A stretch of 64,000 nucleotides of DNA. Origin: Hirundichthys speculiger. Its lineage: Eukaryota; Chordata; Actinopteri; Beloniformes; Exocoetidae. Made by a program: the position numbers and the translations under genes. The notes beneath the pieces were generated by a model that was not told the origin of the DNA, ran no database searches, and saw nothing but the letters and a program-made list of their open reading frames with translations. Position 1 is the stretch's first letter; every line of letters begins with the position of its first letter. Below, piece by piece: positions 24,601 to 37,239 of this stretch. Location of the stretch: the NCBI GenBank assembly GCA_018398805.1, contig JAGFBZ010002127.1, positions 1 to 64,000 of the forward strand, read 5' to 3'.

Positions 24601-25745
24601 TGGATACACATAAGTGATATGCAACAACAGACAAAAGGTTTTCAGGATGGGAAAAAGATGGAATGAAAACTTTGTCACTTGTTCGCTAGTATTGATGTTT
24701 TGATTCCCAGTGACAGTAAGACAGCTTCAGTGCAAACCCAACCACTAGATTTAAAGTTCAACCAAACGATTTCACTAATCAAAGAAAAGGAACCTACAGG
24801 AGCTTTATATCTCTGAAATATTGAAACCTTTATACCTTCCAGGAATAATTTACCTTAGATAAGAGTTTGAGTAATTACTGGTAGTTATGGAAATGACAAA
24901 TGAAAGGGGGATTTATTAGGGAAAAAAGGTGGGAAACTACAGCTATGCATGACAAGCAGTGTGCTTTTCATTTAAAATACACAAATTTGTGCATATTGGT
25001 TTAACTCTAATTGTCCGTCTCAATTAACTAATTGGCTCCATCTCACTCTTTCTGACTGAACAGCACCATTTCTTTTTGCTCCAGTTTTTATTGTCTAGTA
25101 TAAAAAAAATTTAGTTTTGACTTGGCATCTGTGTTTGAGACTCATGTGTTGGGCACACAGATGGGAAAGCCGAGGATGATTAGGGTGGTATTACACCATC
25201 GCTGGCTCGGCACACGCCGCTTTAATTCCAGTAAACACTCAGACATCTTACTGTAGCTACACACATTTATGCTAGCATGCACAGCCACACTGAAACACAA
25301 GCACACGAACTCCGTGCAGGCCATGCACGTGTAATCACCTTGGTCAGAATATTCTGACCAGTCACTTAATGTTGGTAATCAAAAATGTTTAGGTGGGTCA
25401 CAAGTGTCAAAGCACAGTAGCATCTGTGCGAACGCGAGGATCCAGGCTTCCCTAACAAACGCTGCACTGTAACTAGATGAGCAATGTTATTCTCTTTGTT
25501 TTTTTCTTTATTCTCTGAACCCGTCTGTGGTTTTGCATGCTATGGTTGAATGGGTCTATAGACTCAAGCTCTCATTACCACTGCAAAGTGGCAAAGCTCC
25601 TAAACACTAAAACTTATAAGACATTTTATCTAATACAGAGGTTCAAGTTGGCAGCCGATCAGCTTTCTGTACTGATTCTCTTTAAGCATCATTTGGATCT
25701 GTTCAAGTCTCCTTCAGTCAGATATCGTTCAGCCTGTCTTCTCTC
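24601..25745. other. Non-coding stretch, nothing recognised
   Basis: AT-rich DNA without supported open frames or repeats that I can name. Confidence 0.45.
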
Positions 25746-25758
25746 TAAGGGTCTAACA

Positions 25759-25982
25759 CAGGGGTGTCCAAACTCGGTCCTGGAGGGCCGCTGTCCTGCA
25801 TGTTTTAGATGTTTCCGAGGCACAACACACCTGATTCAGTTGAACAGATCGCCACCAGCTTGTCATTCAGGTCTGCACAAGTCTGTTAATGACCCATTCA
25901 TTTGAATCAGGTGCGCTGAAGCAGGGAGACATCTAAGACTTGCAGGACAGCGGCCCTCCAGGACCGAGTTTGGACACCCCTG
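25759..25982. mobile_element. 224-bp hAT MITE with 42-bp perfect TIRs and perfect TSD
   Basis: The first 42 bases (beginning CAGGGGTGTCCAAACTCGG) are the exact inverse of the last 42. The target duplication GTCTAACA is identical at 25751-25758 and 25983-25990. There is no coding capacity. The lack of any mismatch implies a recent insertion. Confidence 0.95.
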
Positions 25983-26179
25983 GTCTAACATATCAGTCAA
26001 CACTCACTGGAGTCTCTCCCTTTCACTCTTGGGTCAGCACACTGAACCATTGTATATAAACTGCCTGTTAGGTTTGTCATCATTTTCAGCATTATGCCCC
26101 ACTATGAAGTATAATGCATCATAGTCAAATATAAGTCTTTATTCGGCTTAACAAATCATGTGTAATAAGTTCATAAATT

Positions 26180-26790
26180 AAAGACCCGAATTACTGCTAC
26201 CAATATATAGAATAAAGCTTTTATTGGCTTTATTCTGGACACTGGACCACAGGGACTAACTCCAGATCTGAAGCAGAGAGAGAAGCTGGTGAGTGACAGG
26301 GGTTAGGCAGGTTTTCACAGTTTTATACGGGATGAGGTCAGATACCACCTGTCGGGTTACTGCTGATATGAAGGGGGACGTCCCAGGGAGAAAACGTGGT
26401 CCGTATAATGGTCCAGAAGAGTGACGAGGACTCCGCTGGTAATACAGGTCAGAGAAATCTGCAGGCTGAGCAGAATCCAGAGGGCCAGGCAGGGGTCATA
26501 CCGCAGGATCTGGGAATAAACAAGTCTTCCAGGCTAGGAGCAAGGCAAGGCAGGAGTTCAGAGGGCAGAACATGGTCAGGGTTCTTCAGAGCTTGGTTCT
26601 CTCTTTGTCTTGAAAACAGGCCGGATCTCCTCGTCTGTTAGCTTCAGATAATCTGGCAGTGGTGCAGTGGCTGGGAGAGGTTTATATAGATAATTAGACA
26701 GAACACAGGTGAGCTAGATCAAGTGATTAGGGAGCTGAGGGTAAGGAGAGCAATGAGAAATGGGAAAACCCAGAACATGACATGAATACT
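26180..26790. repeat. Possible retroelement LTR or other interspersed repeat
   Basis: The composition and phrases such as GCAGGCTGAGCAGAATCCAG and AGGCAGGGGTCATACCGCAG resemble fish repeat sequences known to me only loosely. No TG...CA borders, primer site or target duplication was established. Confidence 0.25.
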
Positions 26791-26799
26791 CCAGAAACA

Positions 26800-29700
26800 G
26801 GAAACATGACATCATGTCTACAAACTGTTACTTAAATCCAATATTGGCACTTGGTCTTAACAGCCTCCTTGAAACGAATCAGGTTTTTTTTTTACATATA
26901 GTGTGTTGCTCTTTCGTTCTTCACTCATCATATTCTGTATGAAAATATTTAGAGAATGAGACGATATCTGCAGGCAGATAAAATGGCATTTGAGAGACAG
27001 CGGTAACACACTTGTAACAAGATAATACGGTACACTGCACTGCAGAGAGAGGGAACTCTGTACTGAATGTCAAACAGTGATGGATAGTCAACTCCACTTT
27101 TTAGTAGTATAAAAACAGTGAAAGTACCAAACAGATGCACTGATTTTTTTTTTTTTTTTTTTGGCATTCCCTTAATCATTCTTATTAAAGTTGACATCAA
27201 ATGGTAATTTGCAGCTATTTTTGTCTTATCTGGGGTTTGATTAGCTTCACACCCATCTAATTTCTTTAGAATAATAAAGAAAAATGATCACCAGTAGCTA
27301 CTTCCTTAAATAAGATGCTTTCTTCCATTTCTGATTGGTCAAATGTTTGGAGGTTCTTAAAGGTCTTCTGATTAGAAACATTTCAGCAAGCTTTTTGTTG
27401 TGAAAAAAAATATGTTCCATGTATATGTGTGTGTGTAAAGACAGAGTTACAAGTGACAGGACACACAATAATATCTAATTGAAGCATGACAAGACCTTAT
27501 GATTCCACACTGGACTGTATCTGTGATTATCACAACCCCATATCTGTATTTCTTTGTTCTACCATGCTTTATTTGCTCTGCCGCCCCTCTGTTAGCGGTG
27601 GGGTTTACCTCAGCACGTACACAACTCCTGATGCCAGTCAGGAGCTGAACACAGAAAGTTCCAGAAATCCAGCCCCACATGTTCGAGCCAGAATCGTATG
27701 TGGAGCAGTTATGAGAGTCGTCGACAGGAGGAACTGCAGCAACAAAGACTGCACGCCAACTTCTCTGTTCAGGGCGGCTATTAAAAACAGTCCAGCTGGG
27801 AAAAATGTTTGTTGAATCCTCACAACCAAGGACACGTCTCTTCCAAAACAATGAAAACAAGAGAGAAACAGTTTGTCGGAGGCAGAAGCTCCTTTCTGGG
27901 TGCAGCTTTGAAAACTTAACCTTACATTTGACATCTGTTATTCTTTCTTATTGTGTAAGACCTGTTTTGAAAGACCTATTTTTTTCTTTTTTTTTTAAGT
28001 AACAACTTTTGACAAAGACTTGGCATTCAAATCTTTTTTATAAACAAGTAATATGTGATAACTTCAATATAAACCTGCATGTAATGAAACCTAAGACAGC
28101 TGCTGTCCGTTTTTTTTTTTTTTTTTTTTTTTTGTAATATCTAATATTTAGCAAAAAGCAAAATAAATGTACCAAAAAATGAATTTACCACATTTTGCAC
28201 AACCTTAAAGATGAAGTACACACAAGAAAATAATTAAACTTTTTGAACTCCTAAACCTTCCAATGTAATTTGAGTCCTGGAGCAAAAATGGCCTTAAACG
28301 CTATAAATAATTTTCACATGGATTTTATATTTGTAATTTCCAAATCATACACACATGCAGACTTCATGTACTCCAGAGAAAAAATGAACAGAGCTAAGAA
28401 AAAAAATGAAGAGACGACTTGTAATGCATCTAAATTGAAAGGGAAATGTGCAGACAGCATGTTGAACACGTGAGCTGAGTAAGAAGAAAGATGAAAATAT
28501 GGACAGAACGAAATAGAAAACTTGTCTTACTCTTTGTTAAATCAGTCTGCAGACTTTTGTGACAAATAGGAGGGGAAAGCTTTGAGAGAGGGAAAAAATG
28601 AAAGCAGGAGGAACGGGTCAAGAGCTCAATCTATCCCTCAGATGAAAAGCAAACGGCAATCGGTCCGGCACAAACATGCGTGTCATCCCCGGGAATTGGC
28701 TGGCAGTTGGTGGCTCATCAGGGTCCTCCTTTCTCTTTTTCTGTGCAAATGGGAAAGAGGTGGAGGGAGAGATGAGAAAGAGAGAGGCAGACATTTATAT
28801 TTTATTGGGCTGGATGCCGTGATGCCTGTTAAACTCATGTTTCAGGTCTCCCCGTGGAAGAAGCGAAAGACGACACAGCCGAAGTAAAAGAGCGAAAGTA
28901 ATGAAGGAATGGCTGAGAAGAGAGGAGAAGAAAGGGGAAAAAAAAGATTGAAATATGAGTGAAAAAAACAAGCGAGAGGAGAGGTGGAAGGGAGCGTGAC
29001 AGGTTAATCTAGAACAAATATCCATAGTGACAGAACAAGAGAGCCGGATGCGGTGAGTTGTTACTGGGAGTGGATAAGAGGGGATTTACACAGTGAGTCA
29101 AGAAGGGAGGGAGTGAAATTGAAAAACAGAGAGCGACAGCAACAGAAAGACTGGCAGTAAAGATGAGGTTAGGGTGACAGAAAAGAAAGATGCAGAGACA
29201 GCCGAGAGAACTACTGTATAATATGAACGAAGCAAAAGAAAAAGGATGTCAAAATAAAAAAGTAACAATCAGAAGGATGAGAAAAATCTATCGAGACACA
29301 ACTGGAGAAAATGGAAAGAAGCACACATAAGAAAAGTCAAGCCAATATGGAGTTTGTCACAAAAAGAAAGCGGCAAAGGCAGATGCAGAGCACATGAAGC
29401 ACATACTGAGATGCTTAAATTGTGTGACACATGAAGATGATAAAATGAACTGACGTTTGACAAGGAAAGCCTTCAGAGGAGTTTTTACAGGAGGAAGTTT
29501 AGGCCACAAGCCACTGCAGCCTCCATCCCTGTGTCACCAAGAACATGGGTCTACCGCTGTGTTACCTGGCCCCTGGTTTATACAGAAAAGATGAATGAGA
29601 GATAAGATTGCCCCCACCCCCAACGAGTGGAGGGTGCCCTTCATGAGTTTTCTTTCCACTGTCATCTCAGGCTTTTGCAGGCCTTGAGATTAAATTGGGC

Positions 29701-30440
29701 TCAGATTTCAGTGTCATCATGGGCTGTCACCCTTGACAGCAGCGGTATGAGTGCAAAAAGAAAGCATTTTATGTTACTCCTAATTTGCACGCAGCTTCAG
29801 TTATTTCCTTGTATTGATATTTTGTGGCTTAAAGAGAGAAGTGGACACCCATGTAGTGCACAAGTTTGTTAGCTAATACTGGGGAGGGCGTGATGCGTAA
29901 TACATCAACCAATAACATCAAGTAAGGTTGTGTCAGTGTCATATTCATTAATGCAGCATTTTTGAAACAATCTGCATCTCAGCATCTCAGCACCTCAGCT
30001 CAGTATCAGAAAAGTTCTGCATCCACATTACACCACTGTAATTCTGTTTCCCATAGCCATTCATGCTCACCGGACATGCGGAAATAACATTGCTAGGTAT
30101 AACTTTGTTGTAGTTTTTTATGTATTCATTATCTTTCCTCCTACATATGTATACAGTTAGTTTTACTTTCGTAGTTTTTGTCTGCAGAACAGCTGATACT
30201 AATGGCAACAATTTCAGCAGTGCTGCCAGTAAGGATCGAGCTCTAGTAAACATCTGTCCAATGTGCCCTGATTCTGGTTTTAAGAACAAAATAGTAAGTT
30301 GTATGAGTGTGCTCTGTTTGTGTGGTGAGGGTTTTATGAAATTTATTCATTTAGATTCACTGTTTTATGCCTTTTTGTTTGTTCACTGATACAACCAGGA
30401 TCACTTTTGTAGCACATTTCCAGCACAGTGGCAATTCATT
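26800..30440. other. Non-coding stretch with poly-T runs and a purine-rich belt
   Basis: Poly-T at 27144-27162 and 28110-28133. About 28360-29470 is strongly A/G-rich on the plus strand. No open frame here shows a recognisable domain; plus strand 27486-27815 and its antisense partners lack support. Confidence 0.45.
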
Positions 30441-30686
30441 AGAAACAATGGGCCTGATCTTCGGCCAGATCTACTATAGCCGGTATTTAGGCATAACGTG
30501 TGGTGGGAGAGGCATTCGCCCGAAAACAATGCAATCTTCCACCCTTGCTATATCCTCTTTCTCATTTGCATTACCCGCTACATTATGCATAGGAGTGGTT
30601 AAGGCGTGTCACTTGTTAAACCAATCAGCAGCTATTGCCTTTAAGAGCAGGTTGTGCTTTCCTTAATCCACTTTCCCTAACCCGTC

Positions 30687-30770
30687 ATGGAGGGAGGACG
30701 GGCACGGCGCTTCTCTGACAATAAGATGAAGCACCTTGTGTATGAGGTGAAGAGTAAACAGATGAGAATA
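30687..30770 (+). pseudogene. Fragment of a Harbinger Myb/SANT-like protein
   Basis: MEGGRARRFSDNKMKHLVYE resembles the start of the Myb/SANT-like partner protein of PIF/Harbinger elements, which helps the transposase bind DNA. It then runs into a TA/T-rich tract and is lost. It is short, so the assignment leans on its position inside a Harbinger-like element. Confidence 0.45.
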
Positions 30771-31140
30771 TTTGGCTATATATATATTATTATTACTTTT
30801 TTTTTTTTTTTTTACACAGGCAATTCCTATCGGCTACCTGAAAGTCCCAGATAGTTGGTGCGCTCCCAGTAAACATGCTCTGGTCGCCTATGCTTTAACT
30901 GAAGAGCAAGCCGATTTAAGACAACTTCTGTAATTTTCTCAGGGGTTCAACTGAGGCCAAATCACACTTTTTATACAAGAATTAATTTGAGAGGTAGAGC
31001 CGTTTGTGCACGTCCATATATGACAAGGTGGATGCGCATTGAAGCCATTTTGACGCACTCTTGTACGAACCGACATGGGTTGTGGGTGGTCTGACCACCC
31101 GTAATGCTTTTTCCTAAACCTGCGATGGTACGATACCAAG

Positions 31141-32343
31141 TTCAATTCAATTCAATTCAATTCAATTTTATTTATATAGCGTCTGTTACAATGACAATTG
31201 TCTCTAGGCGCTTTACAGAGACCCAGAGCATGACCCCCGAGCAAATATCATCAACTAAGATTATATAATTAAATCCAATCAATGATAATGGCAGGTAAAA
31301 AACTCCCACGTAGGGAGAAAAAAAACCTTTATACCAAACAGTGGCAAGGAAAAACTCCACTTTAAGAGGAAGAAACCTTGAGCAGGACCTGGCTCATATG
31401 GGGGGACCTTCCTGCCGAAGGCCAGCCGGGTAGAGAAAGAAAAGAGGGGAGACAGGACAGAGAGAGGATGGAGGACAGAGAGAAGATGGAGGACAGAAAG
31501 AGGATGTAGGACAGAGAGAGGAGAGCACAGAAAAAGTAAAAAAAATAATAATAAAGAAGTAGTGGAATTGTTGTAGGGTGAATGCAAGCGAGCTATGGAG
31601 GGCCCTTGGGCGTGTGGTCAGCGTAATGAGCCATGATAGGCTCTTGAGTATCAGTAATGTGCGGGTGGGGTGTAGGTGAGGTGTGTGAGAGAAGGGGGAG
31701 GAGGGGGGAGGAGGAGGGGGTTTGGGTTTAAGAAAAGAGAAGGGTAGGATTTCAAGCAAAAGGATGCAATATATAAACATAAACAGATGGAGGCAGCAGC
31801 ACTGGGATGAGATGGCCAGAGGACCAGGTCGCCGATCACCACGCCAGTCGGTACCCAAACACAAGTGGAGGAGAACCCCGGGATGGACAGAGGATGGAAC
31901 TGCAAGTCAGCGTGAAACCCAGGAAACTCTGGCCTGCAAATACACAAAGAGAAAAGGGGGCAGAAACAGCACAACAAACACAGGAAAGCAAAGAAAATGG
32001 AGCACAGTTTCAGTAGCAGGGTGCTCCCAAATAATTATAAATGAGCTGGAGGAGGAGGAAGGGAGGAAGAAAGGGAAGAAAAAGGAGAAGAGCAGTGGAG
32101 ACACCACTCAGCAGATCATGTTGGCGTCCCCCTGTAGCGTAGGCCTATAGCAGCATAACTATGACGAAGCTGTGATTAAGACGAGCTACTCTAGTCTTAC
32201 TACTACAACTATAGTTATAACTATTAGCCCCTACACACTATAGATTAGACTAATTGTAGGCTTTACTGAACAGAAATGTTTTCAATTTAGTTTTAAAAAT
32301 GGAGATAGTATCAGCCTCCTTAACCCAAACTGGTAGCTGGTTC

Positions 32344-32376
<33 letters not shown>

Positions 32377-32490
32377 TGTCTGGTAGCAGAAGGCCCGTCC
32401 TCCAAACCTACTTTTAGATATTCTAGGAACGACGAGTAATCCTGCACTCTGAGAGCAGAGAGCTCTATTAGGAGCATAACAGTTTGAGGT
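31141..32490 (-). mobile_element. 5'-truncated LINE nested in the Harbinger-like element
   Basis: The 3' end carries a (TTGAA)n tail (31141-31166 on plus) next to a 'tttatttatatagc' box. The opposite end encodes the C-terminal tip of a reverse-transcriptase protein: SQSAGLLVVPRISKSR in one frame, then WNQLPVWVKEADT and KTKLKTFLFSKAYN in another. The frame is cut by a 28-base A run. The remainder is 3' UTR, purine-rich on plus, which yields several spurious pyrimidine-rich frames. The host element resumes at about 32483. Confidence 0.78.
32347..32374. repeat. A28 run inside LINE reverse-transcriptase codons
   Basis: On the coding (minus) strand the poly-T lies between YQTP and WNQLP, where related LINEs have only a few T-rich codons (PLLWNQLP). 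It has expanded and destroyed the frame. Confidence 0.85.
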
Positions 32491-32959
32491 TTGAGGAAAG
32501 AGCAAAAGACACGCCCATTGCCACACATACAAAGTGAGTAAAAGAGTCTGCAAAATGTGAAGCAGCTATAGTGGGCAGAAGATGGCATTAGCGGCTAGCG
32601 AAGGTTCCTCTACACACAATTTGAGGGTAGCAGCTAGTGGTAACAGGTAAGGCGAGTGGTACAATCGGGGCCAATAAACACTGGAATAAAATCCTTTTGA
32701 CAACAGAAAAAATAAAGAAATAGATAATAAAAGCTCAAATGAAAGAGATTTTTAAAAAAAAGATTACAAGAAACAATGTAGCGCAGTTATAGTGCAGTAA
32801 TATTACCAAAAAAAGAGAAAAAAATCAGAGTTTGGAGTTGTGCCAAATGAATCTTTTTAAGGGTTAATAGTGTGGAGGGATGGAGGGAACTGAGACGGGT
32901 TATGCCCAGTGCACCACCAGTTGTACTGAAGTGAAGATTCAATACAACCTGTTGAATCG

Positions 32960-33780
32960 GAAGCATTAAAGCTTTATTGCCAAGTGGGTATTTGTCTTGG
33001 TGATGGAAGCCTTTTGTAACTGGATACAAAATAACAGCGGCATAATTAAAGAAAATAAAACTGTTAAATAATAGAGAAAATGTATAGTAAATAAATGATT
33101 ACAGAGAAAACGTGACTAAAGCGAGCATATATTTGAAGTTCAGGTAGATTGCAAAGGATATATAGATACATATATATGAATCAATAGAAATATTAATGGA
33201 ATGCACAAGGGTATCATATCTAAATAACTGATATCAGCACACGGTGTTGTAATACTGCTGCTATGTTACATAATAACAGTGTTTTGCAGAATTGTACCAG
33301 GACTGCATGTACTGCACATAAGTTGTCTTTGAGGTGTGGATTAATTGTTAATGAGCGAATTGCCCTCTGAGTAAAGCTGCTCCTGTTCCTGGGATGTAAT
33401 GGCACTCAGTGACCTGATGCATCGGCCGGGGTGGGGGGGGTAGGTCAAACAAATAGTGGCCTGGGTGAGTGGAGTCTGACGTGATTATCTTTGCCCTCGT
33501 CCTCATCTGGGAAGAGTGCGAGTCCTGCAGAGTGGGCAGCAGAACACCAATAATCCCCTCAGCAGACCAGACTGTCCTTTGTAGTCTACTAATATGTAAT
33601 TTGGTGGCTGAACTGAACCAGACAGTTATAGAAGAGGACAGGGCAGACTTAATGACTGCTTAGTTGACTGGATCAGCAGCTCCTGTGGCAGGTTGAGCTT
33701 CCTCAGTTGGCAGAGGAACAGTCTCTACAAGGCTTCTCTCTACAAGATGTGGCCAATGTTCGGTTTCTTAGCTAGGCTGT
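32960..33780 (-). mobile_element. LINE 3' fragment
   Basis: The left side (AAGCTTTATTGCCAAGTGGG and an A-rich 3' UTR) and the right side (CAGACAGTTATAGAAGAGGA, GTTGAGCTTCCTCAGTTGGC) follow the order of a common fish non-LTR element read backwards: RT tail, then 3' UTR. Many stops. Confidence 0.6.
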
Positions 33781-33789
33781 TTTATTATT

Positions 33790-35060
33790 TGGCAATATGA
33801 GCATTTGAAATTGATATATGAATATATGTGTGAACAATTATGCTTATTTATACAAAAGCTAAGGGAAAATATTTTAGTAATGAAGCTCAATGACACTAAA
33901 AATGGCACTAACTGGACACTCTCCTTCAACAAGTTACGTTCTAAAGCTGTGCAGCTGACAGCACGGACAAACATATGTGGAGAAACTATTTATTTTCTCA
34001 CATAATTGTTAATGTGCACTTAATTCCAAATAATGTATTATGTAGAACATGGTCATTGGCCTGCATGTCAGCACAGATTTCGCAGCAACCACGTTTTTAC
34101 AGCGCATGTAAAAATGCATGTGATCCAATTTGCTGCATAATCTACTTCTTGTCAGTCACTCTCTCATCACTGTGTACAAATATAAATGTAATACCACCCA
34201 CGTTACCCATTCTCAAAAATAAAATTAAGCTCATCCACCAGGGTGGGGTAGTCACAAGTTACTGGTTTAGTTATTTTGCAACAGAAGATGGGTTCCATCT
34301 AAATGTTTTATACGACGACATCTCTATAGTGCTTTTCTTGTCTTGTTGATGACTCAAGGCACTTGACTTCAGTAGAATTCAGTGTTTCCCACAGCTTTTG
34401 ACTTGCCCTCACCTCCAGACTGTTTACCTTGTGAACATCGTGTGTCGTTTCAATTCTGGGGTGTCAGTGTGCATTGTGATGCCGCCTATAAATTTATAAG
34501 TCGCAGAAGAAGAACTTGAGGTGGGCCTATAATTATGTCCGAGAATAAGGAGGCATGAAACCGTTTTACACAGCAACTTCACTTTACTTCCACAAGTGAG
34601 AGTACCAACAACAACAACCAGAATGCACGAACAGAATGAATGCACAGGCTTAACCAATCGAACTCCAAGTCACGCATGCAGACATCACAACACAGGCAAG
34701 GCAGTAGAGTCGAGTGCAGCACAATAGATCATGTTAATAGGCATGCATACCTAACACCCATAAATCTAGAAGACGCAGAAGAAGTCGTGGTGGAAGAGGC
34801 GTGATTCAAGCGAAGAAAATACGGTCTATTTGAAGGTAAGACGTGCCATTACAAAGTGGTAAAATAATCCCAAAGGTGGACCGCAAAACTCTAACTCATC
34901 ATGTTGTACCAGCCTGTGTCTGTATCAAATCTAGATATTCAACATGTACAGAGACGTGTTATCCTGCTGTTAATGTACATTAGCCGACAGGCTCCTGTTG
35001 AGCTGCTGCCGTAGCACTGTAATGTCGCCTACATACATCAGCTCTGCTTATGATCACCCC
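33790..35060. other. Non-coding stretch, nothing recognised
   Basis: AT-rich DNA; open frames are short and without domains. Confidence 0.4.
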
Positions 35061-35069
35061 TTTACACAG

Positions 35070-35123
35070 ATGAATATAGAAAATTATTTTCTGAAGAAGA
35101 AAAGACCTTGTCTTGAAGAGGAG
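35070..35123 (+). other. Possible 5' exon of a hAT-type transposase
   Basis: MNIENYFLKKKRPCLEEE is preceded by TTTACACAG and followed by a GTAGGC donor. The basic FLKKKRP start is like the first residues of several hAT/THAP0-type proteins. No continuation was found; it could be chance. Confidence 0.25.
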
Positions 35124-35229
35124 GTAGGCTCCGTATCTGTATATAGTGTTTTCAATTTAAGCTTTGTATATGTGTGTGTATAGTGCTCACAATTACAACT
35201 TTGCAACAGTTCCATTCAAAGTGCCCTCC

Positions 35230-36075
35230 AAACAAAAAGGTCCTTGATCTGTGTGGAAACACTGGGATTTATATATTTAGCCATTCAAATACGTGTATTG
35301 AAACAGCGCTTTTTCTCCATACCTGGATTGCATTCCTCTATCAAACAATCACATAAATATACTGATGACTGCAGAGGGCTGATGCCAGTCTTCACAGCAC
35401 ACTCACCAATAGTAACAATCAACAGTGGAATGTCTGGAGAGCGTAGACAGTTTCCCCTATCTGGGAAGCCACCTCTCCTCATGGGCAGACACTGACAGTG
35501 AGATATAACCCTATAGATGCTGTGCTTTTTCAAAACTTTGTAAAAGAGTCTCTGAAAATCCAGTCCTACTTGCAAAGACTGAGCTACTGGTTTACAAGGC
35601 AGTCATCTTGCCATAGCTCTTATATGGCGCAGAGACTTGAACCACCAACAGCAGACATTTTAGAGCCCAAACACTAGCGAAGGTGGACAAGCCATATAAT
35701 ACGTATGCCTTACATGCACCTCCCAAAACAGGTCTTTTATTCACTACTGTCTCCTTACCAGCATGCAGCTGGAGCCCCAAAAAACACTTTAAGGTTAATA
35801 TCAGAAGGAACTTGAAAAAAAAATTAACATTAATGTCTCTTAACTAGGAAGAAGCTGCTCAATATAGAACAGCATGAGGAAACACTACACACAAGTCCTA
35901 TGATACAATGAGGACAATCTCCGACAGGCTGCCACAACAGGAGACAGCAAAAGAAGGAAAGACTCCCCATCAAACAGGCTGAAATGCACCTGATCAGCAA
36001 CTAGCACCCATGCTCATACTGCAAGAAAGGCTGTGGTTCCAGGATTGGCCTTTTCAGTCATCTGAGAAACAATCA
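35230..36075 (+). mobile_element. Decayed LINE reverse-transcriptase C-terminal region
   Basis: In shifting frames it reads VESVDSFPYLGSHLSS, then ELLVYKAVILP.LLYGAET, and near the end CKKGCGSRIGLFSHLR. This order matches the end of LINE ORF2 proteins that finish in a CCHH-like knuckle. Stops and indels are frequent. Confidence 0.72.
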
Positions 36076-36490
36076 ATGAATCAATCAAAACTTTATTTAT
36101 ATAGCACTTTTCTTACATATAAAATGCAACACAAAGTGCTTCACAAAATAAAATAAGACATAAAACTGGAACAAAACAGACAATAAAAACCCATCCCTCT
36201 CACCCCCACACATATGACTACATGCACACCCACAAACCACACACAAGCATGTTAAGTAACATGTCAGGGCACTGAGGATCCAGGTGAGGAAAAACCACCT
36301 AGAGGCCCATCCACACCGAGAGGAGCCACGGCCTGTGGCCACAGGGGGCGCCGTCCCAGAGACCACCTCAGCCCAGATAGACCAGGATAGACTCCACACA
36401 TTGTGCAGAGCCCCCCCAGTCCTCCAAGTCCGAAGGATCTTCAAGACCACGCCCCCACAGGCAGACCAGACACACCAGTGTGGAGGGACC
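36076..36490 (-). mobile_element. LINE/SINE-type repeat 3' end (copy 2)
   Basis: Reverse-oriented relative of 10018-10435, starting with the inverted tail AAAACTTTATTTATATAGCA and continuing through TAACATGTCAGGGCACTGAG to the GC-richer far part. The tail duplicates ATCAATGA-type target-like sequence at its edge. Confidence 0.68.
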
Positions 36491-36499
36491 CCATGAGGA

Positions 36500-37230
36500 T
36501 ATAAACCTCAAACAGTATTCTCAAACAGTAAAAACCTCTCAGGAGGGCACAATCATACTCAACTCCATGTGATTTCTAATGAGGATTGTTGTTGACCATA
36601 TTGGTCCTAACCCAGATCTAAAACTTTCCTTTTAATCAATCCATTTCACTATTCAGGGAAATGGATCCCTGAAGAGTGAGCCGTCTTAGATCAGCAAATA
36701 CAGGATCTTTCTGCCTGTGATGTGATTGTTCTCCCTTCTGTAATGCTCTTCATATCTTCCACTGTCTTCATGCCCTCTACCAGAGTCCTAAATGGATCAT
36801 TATTAATCCCTTACAGTCTGATGGAAAACAGGTGCACTTGTCAACTTTGAAGCCAAGAGCAACACATGTCGTTTCAGCTTTTTTAAAGCACGCCGTGGCT
36901 GAGGAGGCTTTTTAAAAGCTGCAAATCCAAATGGGGACTCAACCCGCTGTGACTCAAACTTCTGCCTGTCCCATCAAAAGCAGCTGCCTGGCTGTCGGCA
37001 GCACAAAGGAACTGAAAGAGGAGTGGCCATCTAAACTGTCTTCACCAGGGTGCTGGAGAAAATGATTTCCATGGTTTCATGTATAGATTGGAAGTTTTGC
37101 CCTGATTTATTGAAAAGATGAAAGGAGAGCTCACAGACAGTGACATCAGCACCTGATTGGGCAGGATGTGACGGGCAGCGCAGAAGTGCAATGGTTGGCG
37201 CTGACACTTCACAGCAAGAAGGTTCAGCTG
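36500..37230. other. Non-coding stretch, nothing recognised
   Basis: No supported exon or named repeat. Confidence 0.4.
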
Positions 37231-37239
37231 GATCTCGGT

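Larger units (their letters stand above)
30450..32672. mobile_element. PIF/Harbinger-like transposon, copy 1, with a nested LINE
   Basis: The left end is GGGCCTGATCTTCGG; the right end inverted is GGCCCCGATTGTACC. Flanks AAT (30447-30449, 32673-32675) are a 3-bp duplication. Long stretches match the copy at 62666-63181, e.g. TACATTATGCATAGGAGT, GTAGAGCCGTTTGTG, GGGTAG..GCTA and TAACAGGTAAGG. Continuity of the shared sequence is broken at 31141-32490 by a LINE on the minus strand. The extra segment at about 30665-30940 encodes a Myb/SANT-like start, absent from the other copy. Confidence 0.75.

Noticed and set aside
31394..31977. Pyrimidine-rich minus-strand frames with membrane-like segments
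   Set aside because: They lie in the purine-rich 3' UTR of the nested LINE and have no domain.
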